Of a DNA stretch of 5,119 bases, positions 1 through 4,974 are shown one piece after another. Under the pieces are notes generated by a model that saw only the letters and a program-made list of their open reading frames with translations, did no database searches and had not been told where the DNA came from. Positions within the stretch are counted from its first letter, which is position 1. Every line of letters begins with the position of its first letter. The stretch comes from Pseudomonadota bacterium (GTDB lineage: Bacteria > Pseudomonadota > Alphaproteobacteria > Azospirillales > Azospirillaceae): the NCBI GenBank assembly GCA_023412175.1, contig JAEYOB010000762.1, positions 1-5,119 of the forward strand, read 5' to 3'. Both the position numbers and the translations under genes were made by a program.

Positions 1-1160
1 GGGCGCCGCTCATCGACCGGCTGCGGCTGCCGGTCGTCACGGCCATGTTCGGGCGGCGGCGCGGCTGGGCGCTGGTGACGCAGGCGGCGCTGGTTCTGGC
101 ACTGATCGGGCTGGGCTCCACCGACCCGATGCAGGATTTGTGGTGGACGGCGTTCCTGGCGGTGGTGGTCGCCTTCTGTTCGGCCAGCCAGGACATCGTC
201 ATCGACGCCTACCGCGTCGAGACGCTGAGCGAGGAGCAGCAGGGCGCCGGAGCCGCGACGCTGGTGCTGGGCTACCGCTTCGGCATGCTGGCCTCGGGCG
301 CCGGGGCGCTGTACCTGGCGGAGTTCTTCGGCTGGCACGTCGCCTACTACGCCATGGCCGCCCTGGTGTCGGTGGGCATGCTGACCATCCTGCTGAACCG
401 CGAGCCGAAGGCCGTCGTCTCGGCGGACTCCGCGCAGCGCGAGCGGCGGGTCGCCGACTGGCTGGCCGCGCGCCCGCACCTGAACGGCCGACGGGCCGAA
501 CTGCTGGCGTGGCTGTATGGCGCGGTGGTGGCGCCGTTCGCACAGTTCATGACGCGCCGGGCGTGGCTGGCGATCCTGCTGTTCATCGCCTGCTACAAGC
601 TGGGCGACGTGCTGGCCGGGGTGATGGCCGCGCCCTTCTACGTCGAACTGGGCTTCGAGAAGACGGAGATCGCCAATGTCACCAAGGTCTTCGGCCTGTG
701 GGCGACGATCGTCGGCGGACTGGTCGGCGGCGTGGTGGTCAGCCGGCTCGGCGTGCTGCGCGGCCTGCTGATCGGGGGGCTGATGCAGATGGTGTCCAAC
801 CTGGGCTTCGTCATGCTGGCGACGGTGGGGCACGACGTGTCGGCGCTGGCGGTGGCGGTGGCGGTGGAGAACGTCTGCGGCGGCATCGCCACCGCGGCGT
901 TCGTGGCGTACCTGTCCAGCCTGTGCGACGCCGCCTACACGGCGACGCAGTACGCGCTGCTGTCCAGCTTCTACAAGCTGGGCGGCGACCTGTTCGGCTC
1001 GTTCTCGGGCGTGCTCGCCGACAGCATGGATTGGGTGAGCTTCTTCCTGCTGTCGATGGCCGGCGCCCTGCCCGGCCTGCTGATCCTGATGTGGTTGATG
1101 GGACGACGGGAAGCGCCCCGGCCGGTGGCGGAGCCGGCGCCGGCCGGCCCCGCGCAATAA
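1..1160 (+). CDS. ampG: AmpG-family muropeptide MFS transporter, 5' end missing
   Basis: Inner-membrane permease of the major facilitator superfamily. AmpG proteins import GlcNAc-anhydroMurNAc peptides released during wall turnover, feeding peptidoglycan recycling and, in some species, beta-lactamase induction. The open frame runs from the first base, with the first full codon at base 3, and 385 residues are visible. The first Met (base 45) lies inside the conserved stretch APLIDRLRLP...FGRRRGWALVTQ, so it is internal and the true start lies upstream. The family signature SQDIVIDAYRVE follows at about residues 62-73 of the visible part. Many hydrophobic segments follow, with a polar central loop (AQRERRVADWLAARPHL) before the second half. 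The C-terminus is a short Pro/Ala-rich tail ending in TAA. E. coli AmpG has 491 residues, so roughly the first 100 are probably missing. The family call is firm; the substrate is inferred from the family. Confidence 0.9.
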   Translation, partial: APLIDRLRLPVVTAMFGRRRGWALVTQAALVLALIGLGSTDPMQDLWWTAFLAVVVAFCSASQDIVIDAYRVETLSEEQQGAGAATLVLGYRFGMLASGAGALYLAEFFGWHVAYYAMAALVSVGMLTILLNREPKAVVSADSAQRERRVADWLAARPHLNGRRAELLAWLYGAVVAPFAQFMTRRAWLAILLFIACYKLGDVLAGVMAAPFYVELGFEKTEIANVTKVFGLWATIVGGLVGGVVVSRLGVLRGLLIGGLMQMVSNLGFVMLATVGHDVSALAVAVAVENVCGGIATAAFVAYLSSLCDAAYTATQYALLSSFYKLGGDLFGSFSGVLADSMDWVSFFLLSMAGALPGLLILMWLMGRREAPRPVAEPAPAGPAQ

Positions 1161-1163
1161 GCC

Positions 1164-2069
1164 TCAGGCCTTCTTCGTCACCGTCTTGGTCTTCCCGGCC
1201 CCCGGCCCGGCGCCGAGATCGGCCCCCGTCACCGGATCGAGGTCGGTGCGCGACTTCGTGCGCTCGGAAACCTGCTCGATGGCCTTCATCTCCTCGGCTG
1301 CAAGGCGGACCGTCGGGTTGCCTTCGCCGCCGTTGACCGGCTTCTGGTTTGCCTTGATCTCGACGAACTCCCACTGGTCGCCCTGGTTCCACGGGCCGCG
1401 CATGTCGCCGGTGCCGGTGCTCAGGTTGTAGTACTTGTCCGTGTAGTCCGGGTGCCCCGGCAGCTTGCCCGGCGGGAAGTTGTTCTCGATGGAGTAAAGC
1501 GCCTTCTCGAACATCTTCTGGTGCGCAACCTCGCGCGTCATCAGGAAGGTCAGCGCGTCCTTGACGCCCGGATCGTTGGTGATGTTGATCAGACGCTCGT
1601 AGATGATCTTGGCGCGGGATTCGGCCGCGATGTTGGAGCGCAGGTCGGCCGTCGGCTCGCCAATGGAATCGATGTAGCCGCCGGTCCACAGCTGCCCGGC
1701 GGAGTTGGTCAGGGCCGGACCGCCGCCGTAGAGGAGTTGCAGCGTGTGGCTGCCGCTGCCCTGGGTGATGTTGGCGTAAAGCTCGGCCGTCTCCTCGGCG
1801 CCTTCGGCCAGCTTGCCCTTGGCGCCCTTGGTCAGCATGGCGACGATGGAGCCGATCACCTCCAGATGGCTCAGTTCCTCGGTGGCGATGTCGATCAGCA
1901 TATCCTTGCGGCCGGGGTCCTCGTCGGCGATGCCCTGCGTGAAATAACGCATGGCCGCCGCCAACTCGCCCTGCGGGCCGCCGAACTGCTCCAGCATCAG
2001 GCTGGCGAGCTTCGGATCGGGCTCGGAGACGCGCACCGTGTACATCAGGTTCTTGTTGTGCATGAACAT
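1164..2069 (-). CDS. Manganese catalase (non-haem), complete
   Basis: Dimanganese catalase that dismutates hydrogen peroxide to water and oxygen, presumably in the cytoplasm (no signal peptide seen). The protein has 301 residues in a ferritin-like four-helix fold. The expected metal ligands are all present in order: Glu35 (GPQGELAAAMRYF), Glu65 and His68 (ATEELSHLE), Glu150 (NIAAESRAKIIYERL) and Glu180/His183 (TREVAHQKMF), where His183 is the ligand and Glu180 probably second shell. Their spacing matches the Lactobacillus plantarum enzyme (Glu35, Glu66, His69, Glu148, His181). A C-terminal extension after about residue 255 is polar and ends in a Lys/Thr-rich tail (KTKTVTKKA). The ATG at 2069 is preferred over the in-frame ATG at 2063 because GGAGGG lies 10 bases upstream of the first and 16 of the second. 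An EcfG-like promoter lies upstream, and gor is the next gene on the same strand. The stop is 3 bases from the convergent ampG stop. Confidence 0.95.
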   Translation of the reverse strand: MFMHNKNLMYTVRVSEPDPKLASLMLEQFGGPQGELAAAMRYFTQGIADEDPGRKDMLIDIATEELSHLEVIGSIVAMLTKGAKGKLAEGAEETAELYANITQGSGSHTLQLLYGGGPALTNSAGQLWTGGYIDSIGEPTADLRSNIAAESRAKIIYERLINITNDPGVKDALTFLMTREVAHQKMFEKALYSIENNFPPGKLPGHPDYTDKYYNLSTGTGDMRGPWNQGDQWEFVEIKANQKPVNGGEGNPTVRLAAEEMKAIEQVSERTKSRTDLDPVTGADLGAGPGAGKTKTVTKKA

Positions 2070-2079
2070 GCTGGGAAAT

Positions 2080-2085
2080 CCCTCC
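2080..2085 (-). promoter_or_regulatory. Ribosome binding site of the manganese catalase gene
   Basis: The minus strand reads GGAGGG, with a 10-base gap to the ATG at 2067-2069. This supports the first of two closely spaced in-frame ATG codons. Confidence 0.7.
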
Positions 2086-2111
2086 GCCGTGTGGTGAAGA
2101 AACGTCCCGAC

Positions 2112-2137
2112 AACAGACCCCGATCTAGAAGCGTTCC
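2112..2137 (-). promoter_or_regulatory. Probable EcfG (general stress) promoter of manganese catalase
   Basis: Reading the minus strand, GGAAC (2137-2133) is followed by 17 bases and then TGTT (2115-2112). The published alphaproteobacterial EcfG consensus is GGAAC, 16-17 bases, CGTT. The -35 element is therefore exact, the spacing canonical, and the -10 element differs at one base. A start of transcription about 7 bases downstream would leave a leader of roughly 35 bases before the ATG at 2069, which includes the ribosome binding site. The motif lies wholly in the 129-base gap between gor and the catalase gene. Non-haem catalases are common members of EcfG regulons, which adds weight. The promoter is predicted from the motif alone. 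Confidence 0.6.
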
Positions 2138-2155
2138 AGCCTCACCGTCGGGTTA

Positions 2156-2180
2156 GGCCGGGAGAACAGATTCCCCGGCC
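2156..2180 (-). terminator. Hairpin downstream of gor, possible terminator
   Basis: A perfect 7-base-pair stem, GGCCGGG/CCCGGCC, encloses an 11-base loop and begins 19 bases after the gor stop codon. No T-run follows on the minus strand (the next bases are TAACCC), so it is not a classical intrinsic terminator. It could still slow or end gor transcripts, or protect their 3' end, upstream of the separate catalase promoter. Confidence 0.4.
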
Positions 2181-2198
2181 ACCCCGCCCGTGCAACCG

Positions 2199-3566
2199 TC
2201 AGAGCTTCTGCGTCTCCGCCACCTTCTCGCGCATCAGCACGAACTCCTCGGCGGTCGAGGGGTGCAGCGCGATGGTGCGGTCGAAATCGGCCTTGGTGGC
2301 GCCCATGTTCAGCGCGATGGCGAGTCCCTGGACGATCTCCGGCGCGTCCATGCCCATCATGTGGCAGCCCAGCACCCGCTGCGAGTCGCCGTCCACCACC
2401 AGCTTCATCAGCACCCGCTCGTCGCGGCCGGACAGCGTGTGCTTCATGGGACGGAAGCCGGTGCGGTAGATGTCCACCTTGTCGTAGGCGGCGCGCGCCT
2501 CGGCCTCCGTCAGGCCGACCGTGCCCAACGGCGGAATCGAGAACACGCCGGTCGCCACGTTCTCGTAGCCGATCCGCGTGGGGTTGTCGTTGTACAGCGT
2601 CTCGACCAGCGCGCGGCCCTCGGCGATGGCGATGGGGGTCAGCGCCATGCGGTCGGTCACGTCGCCGACGGCGTAGATGTTGTCCACGCTGGTGCGGGAC
2701 CATTCGTCCACCTTGACGGCGCCTCCCTCGTCCAGTTCGACGCCGACCTCCTCCAGCCCCAGGCCCTTGGTGTTCGGCCGCCGTCCGGTTGCCGCCATGA
2801 CGAGGCCGGCGGAATGCTCGCGCCCGAGATGGTCGGTGATGGTGTAGCCGCCCGGCCCCTTCTCCACCTTGGCGGGCTTGGTGCGCGCGATGATCTCGAT
2901 GCCGCGCTTGCGCATCTCCTGCGCCAGCGCCACGCGGATGTCGTCGTCGAAGCCGTTCAGCAGTTCCTCGCCGCGGATCATCAGCGCCACCTCGGCGCCC
3001 AGGCCGCGGAAGATGCTGGCGAACTCCACCGCGATGTAGCCGCCGCCGAGAATGATGATCTTGTGCGGCAGGCACTCCAGGTGCAGTGCCTCGTTCGAGG
3101 TGACGGCGTGCTCGATTCCGGGGATCGGCGGCAGCGACGGCCAGCCGCCGGTGGCGATCAGGATCGTCCTGGCGCGGTAGCGCTCGCCGCCGACCTCGAC
3201 GGTGTGGCGGTCGATCAGCCGGCCGAAGCTTTCGAAGAGCTTCACGCCCGACGATTCGAGCATCTTGATGTAGATGCCGTTGAGCCGGTCGATCTCCTTG
3301 TCCTTGTTGGCAATCAGCGTCGGCCAGTCGAAGGCCGGCACGTGGCTCTCCCAGCCATAGCCGCAGGCGTCGGCGAAGGCGTCGCGGAACTGGCTGGCGT
3401 AGACCAGCAGCTTCTTAGGCACGCAGCCGCGGATGACGCAGGTGCCGCCCACCCGGCTACCCTCGCAGATCGCCACGCGCGCGCCATAGCTCGCCGCCCG
3501 CCGGCTGGCGGCCACGCCGCCCGACCCGGCACCGATCACGAACAGGTCAAAATCGAACTCCGCCAC
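2199..3566 (-). CDS. gor: Glutathione-disulfide reductase
   Basis: Cytoplasmic FAD flavoenzyme that reduces oxidised glutathione with a reduced pyridine nucleotide. The 455-residue length is typical. Visible in order: FAD-binding GAGSGG at 12-17; the redox-active disulfide Cys43/Cys48 in GGTCVIRGCVPKKLLVY; nucleotide-binding GGGYIAVEFA at 174-183; ATGRRPN at 259-265; the second FAD motif YAVGDV with Asp302; and the C-terminal dimer region with the catalytic base His435-Pro436 and Glu440 in ALHPSTAEEF. The CVIRGC form of the active site and the absence of lipoamide dehydrogenase features favour Gor over Lpd or MerA. In the loop binding the NADPH 2'-phosphate, Arg198 is kept but the position of E. 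coli Arg204 is Asn. The start is a GTG with AAGGAG six bases upstream. No clear promoter is seen in the 134 bases before it. The manganese catalase follows on the same strand. Confidence 0.95.
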   Translation of the reverse strand: MAEFDFDLFVIGAGSGGVAASRRAASYGARVAICEGSRVGGTCVIRGCVPKKLLVYASQFRDAFADACGYGWESHVPAFDWPTLIANKDKEIDRLNGIYIKMLESSGVKLFESFGRLIDRHTVEVGGERYRARTILIATGGWPSLPPIPGIEHAVTSNEALHLECLPHKIIILGGGYIAVEFASIFRGLGAEVALMIRGEELLNGFDDDIRVALAQEMRKRGIEIIARTKPAKVEKGPGGYTITDHLGREHSAGLVMAATGRRPNTKGLGLEEVGVELDEGGAVKVDEWSRTSVDNIYAVGDVTDRMALTPIAIAEGRALVETLYNDNPTRIGYENVATGVFSIPPLGTVGLTEAEARAAYDKVDIYRTGFRPMKHTLSGRDERVLMKLVVDGDSQRVLGCHMMGMDAPEIVQGLAIALNMGATKADFDRTIALHPSTAEEFVLMREKVAETQKL

Positions 3567-3572
3567 AGCGGT

Positions 3573-3578
3573 CTCCTT
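3573..3578 (-). promoter_or_regulatory. Strong ribosome binding site fixing the GTG start of gor
   Basis: The minus strand reads AAGGAG with six bases before the GTG at 3564-3566. This supports the non-ATG start, which also places the FAD motif at the usual distance from the N-terminus. Confidence 0.75.
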
Positions 3579-3679
3579 GCCTTTCTGTCGAGGCCTTCCC
3601 TCGGGTTCGGCAGGGATGGTGGTGATTTACGGCCCGGCTGTCGAGAGGGGATGCGGCAAAGAGCCGCCCTGCCCCCCAT

Positions 3680-3710
3680 GCATGCGGTCAGAGCATGCGG
3701 TCAGCGCATG
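3680..3710. repeat. Short tandem repeat, 13-base period, across the end of the first FliL-like gene
   Basis: The 12-base unit GCATGCGGTCAG occurs at 3680-3691 and again at 3693-3704, and a third partial unit GCATG starts at 3706, giving a 13-base period. The second copy covers the stop codon of the FliL-like gene (3701-3703) and the first lies just beyond it. It may be a small slippage duplication of the gene's end. Confidence 0.6.
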
Positions 3711-4168
3711 ACCAGCTTCTGAAGCAGCACCTGACGCACGCGCATTGGCCGCAGTTCGCGGTCGGCGGCGGCGCTGACCACGTCCTTGACCCGCTGCGTG
3801 CCCGACGGCCCGCGCAGGTCGCCGGCCTCCACCTCGATCAGGCGGGCGTTCAGCGCGTTGGCGATGCGCGTGACGTGCGCGTCCAGTTGCGCCTTCTCCA
3901 CCTCCCGCGGCAGTTCCAGCACCACGCCGAGATCGACCTGCCGGATGTTCTCGCCGTCGGACAGCGCGAACTCCAGCGGCGGCAGCGGGGCGAAAACCGG
4001 CCCGGCCGGAGCCTTGCCGGCGTGCGCGCTCTTTGCCCCGATCAGCACGGCGCCGCCGAGCCCGGTGATCGCCAGGCCGACCATCAGAAACGCGAGGATC
4101 AGGAGGCCACGGTGCAGCGAACGTTCCGAAGACGTCGCCTCCGATGTCCTTTTCGCGATCCGGCTCAT
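3701..4168 (-). CDS. FliL-like single-pass membrane protein (copy 1)
   Basis: With the ATG at 4168 the protein has 155 residues: a basic N-terminal tail (MSRIAKRTSEATSSERSLHR), one membrane helix at about 21-45, a Pro/Ala-rich linker, then a periplasmic FliL-type domain (VDLGVVLEL near its start, RIANALNARL in the middle, VRQVLLQKLVMR at the C-terminus). FliL proteins associate with the flagellar motor and stators at the inner membrane; that role is inferred from family resemblance. From VDL onwards it aligns without gaps to the FliL-like protein at 4392-4856, with about 36% identity over 80 positions counted by eye, so the two are paralogues. A GTG at 4183 would add five residues, but only the ATG has a purine-rich stretch (GGGGAC) at suitable distance. 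No other flagellar gene lies in the window, so the physiological role is unproven. Confidence 0.75.
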   Translation of the reverse strand: MSRIAKRTSEATSSERSLHRGLLILAFLMVGLAITGLGGAVLIGAKSAHAGKAPAGPVFAPLPPLEFALSDGENIRQVDLGVVLELPREVEKAQLDAHVTRIANALNARLIEVEAGDLRGPSGTQRVKDVVSAAADRELRPMRVRQVLLQKLVMR

Positions 4169-4227
4169 GCTCTCTGTCCCCACGCCATCCCGTGTTCGCG
4201 GCGTATCGCCGGAAGGGAATGACCGTG

Positions 4228-4256
4228 ACCTTAATGAGACTGAACAGGCCAGTCAA
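4228..4256 (-). promoter_or_regulatory. Candidate sigma-70 type promoter for FliL-like copy 1
   Basis: The minus strand has TTGACT (4256-4251), a 17-base spacer, and TAAGGT (4233-4228). The -35 element matches the consensus at five of six positions, while the -10 element is weak at three of six. The spacer contains the inverted repeat GACTG/CAGTC (4238-4242 and 4250-4254), which could be an operator. The implied leader is about 50 bases. Confidence 0.35.
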
Positions 4257-4380
4257 ATGAAGGTATTTTATAGTATTGCACGCAAGTTGCCTGGCGGAAC
4301 AACCTGCAATCACTTCGATTTTTCTTTACAGGGAAACCGGTTCGATTTTCGTAGCTGATTTGCATAAAAAGCCGGAAACC
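4231..4380. other. AT-rich intergenic stretch between the FliL-like genes
   Basis: By hand count the GC content of these 150 bases is about 42%, far below the flanking genes. The stretch holds runs such as TATTTTATAG and GCATAAAAAG, two copies of TTCGATTTT (near 4315 and 4341), the palindrome AACCGGTT (4335-4342), a candidate promoter at its left end and an imperfect inverted repeat. A 33-codon plus-strand frame starts at ATG 4257 and stops at 4358, with an AGG eight bases upstream. It resembles nothing I recognise and I do not call it a gene. The stretch probably acts as a regulatory region for the minus-strand gene to its left. Confidence 0.6.
4275..4310. repeat. Imperfect inverted repeat in the AT-rich gap
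   Basis: ATTGCA (4275-4280) and GTTG (4286-4289) face CAAC (4300-4303) and TGCAAT (4305-4310), giving ten paired positions interrupted by an asymmetric bulge. It could be a protein-binding site or an RNA hairpin in a leader. Confidence 0.4.
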
Positions 4381-4391
4381 GCCGTGCCCGG
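4366..4391 (-). terminator. Weak terminator-like element after FliL-like copy 2
   Basis: Immediately after the stop codon the minus strand has a GC-rich segment with only a short stem (CGG-TTT-CCG, or alternatively CCGG pairing with CCGG), followed by GCTTTTTATG. The T-run is suggestive but the stem is poor. Confidence 0.25.
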
Positions 4392-4856
4392 TCAGCGGAC
4401 GACCATGCTCTCCAGCAGCACGTCGCGCACCTTGATGCTGCGGACCTCGCGACTGACCACCGAGGTGATGGCGTTCTTCATCAGCCGGGCGCCGTCGGCG
4501 CCGGTCAGCTGTTCCGGCTCGATTTCCCGCATGCGGTCGCTCAGCCGGTCGGCGATGCGCGCGGTGTACGGGAGGGTGACGTTGGGATCGACCTGGGGGT
4601 CGAGTTCCAGGCGAACGCGCAGGTCCATGGTGCGGCTGCCGTTCCCCAGCGCCACCGACATGTCCGGCAGGAGCGCGTAGTTCTTCTTCGGCCCCATGCG
4701 CGCGACCACCTCGCGGTCGTCGGTCCGCTGCACCGACTTGACGACGACGACCCCGACGCCGCCCACGCTGGCCAGCAGGAAAAGAAGGATCGCGACGATC
4801 ACCGGGAAACTGAGGGCGATGGCCTCGCCGTTCCCCCGCCGAAAAACGATCCGCAC
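4392..4856 (-). CDS. FliL-like single-pass membrane protein (copy 2)
   Basis: A 154-residue protein with a short basic N-terminus (MRIVFRRGNGE), one membrane helix at about 13-39, and a periplasmic FliL-type domain from about residue 62: YALLPDMSVAL, MDLRVRLELDP, RIADRLSDRMREIEPEQL and a C-terminal VRDVLLESMVVR. Arrangement, length and the beta-alpha-beta-like ending agree with the flagellar basal-body-associated FliL family, which supports stator function in flagellated bacteria. The start is GTG at 4854-4856, preceded by GAGG at a rather short four-base gap; no better in-frame start places the helix correctly. It lies directly upstream of its paralogue on the same strand with a gap of over 200 bases, so co-transcription is possible but not assured. 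Function is inferred from the fold only, with no motility genes beside it. Confidence 0.8.
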   Translation of the reverse strand: MRIVFRRGNGEAIALSFPVIVAILLFLLASVGGVGVVVVKSVQRTDDREVVARMGPKKNYALLPDMSVALGNGSRTMDLRVRLELDPQVDPNVTLPYTARIADRLSDRMREIEPEQLTGADGARLMKNAITSVVSREVRSIKVRDVLLESMVVR

Positions 4857-4868
4857 GACGCCTCGCCT

Positions 4869-4882
4869 GCCCCATTCGGGGC
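4869..4882 (-). promoter_or_regulatory. Hairpin in the leader of FliL-like copy 2
   Basis: On the minus strand GCCCC-GAAT-GGGGC forms a perfect five-base-pair stem with a four-base loop, ending 12 bases before the GTG start and just before the putative ribosome binding site. It could affect translation initiation. Confidence 0.4.
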
Positions 4883-4887
4883 CAGAT

Positions 4888-4911
4888 GTCCCAACCTTGT
4901 CACTATGGGAC
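4888..4911. repeat. Inverted repeat upstream of FliL-like copy 2, possible operator
   Basis: GTCCCA (4888-4893) and TGGGAC (4906-4911) are perfect inverted arms separated by 12 bases, centred about 43 bases before the start codon. The arm length and spacing suit a dimeric regulator, but six-base arms can also occur by chance in GC-rich DNA. Confidence 0.4.
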
Positions 4912-4918
4912 GAATCGC

Positions 4919-4956
4919 GGGGCGGGTCAAACGGCGTATGGCGCCACGCCCGCCCC
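4919..4956. repeat. Long-stem inverted repeat with inner palindrome
   Basis: GGGGCGGG (4919-4926) pairs perfectly with CCCGCCCC (4949-4956). The interior holds TGGCGCCA (4939-4946) and competing arms GGCGT/ACGCC (4933-4937 and 4946-4950). It lies between the gabD-like stop and FliL-like copy 2, both read on the minus strand. It may act with the adjacent hairpin to end or stabilise the gabD transcript. Confidence 0.45.
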
Positions 4957-4959
4957 CGG

Positions 4960-4974
4960 CTCAGGCCGCCTGAG
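4960..4974 (-). terminator. Hairpin abutting the gabD-like stop codon
   Basis: On the minus strand CTCAGG-CGG-CCTGAG forms a perfect six-base-pair stem with a three-base loop, starting at the base directly after the stop codon. No T-run follows (next bases CCGGGGGC), so it may be a factor-dependent terminator or a 3'-end-stabilising hairpin rather than a classical intrinsic terminator. Confidence 0.45.

Noticed and set aside
45..47. ATG at 45 as the start of the AmpG-type transporter
   Set aside because: The conserved AmpG sequence continues upstream in frame to the window edge, so the Met is internal and the gene is cut by the window.
1133..1144. 12-base palindrome GCCGGCGCCGGC near the end of ampG as a terminator
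   Set aside because: It lies in coding sequence, has no unpaired loop of its own and no T-run, and such GC palindromes are common in this composition.
140..1336. Long plus-strand open frame overlapping ampG and the end of the catalase gene
   Set aside because: The translation is Arg/Gly/Ala-rich, as expected from out-of-frame reading of high-GC genes, and both overlapped regions have clear family matches in other frames.
3650..3680. Terminator after FliL-like copy 1 (GCGGC-TCTTT-GCCGC)
   Set aside because: The five-base-pair stem is real, but no T-run follows on the minus strand and the stem cannot be extended, so it is not supported as a terminator.
3567..3700. Promoter for gor in the gap upstream
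   Set aside because: TTGCCG and TAAATC are present on the minus strand, but with a 24-base spacer, too long for a sigma-70 promoter; no other pair fits.
2190..3722. 510-codon plus-strand open frame opposite gor
   Set aside because: It is longer than gor, but it is the antisense frame of a gene whose FAD, disulfide and His-Pro motifs are all intact; its own protein is His/Ala/Val/Asp-rich without domains.
4296..4320. Second EcfG-like promoter, plus strand, GGAAC in the AT-rich gap
   Set aside because: The bases 16-17 after GGAAC read GATT or ATTT rather than CGTT, and no recognised plus-strand gene follows.
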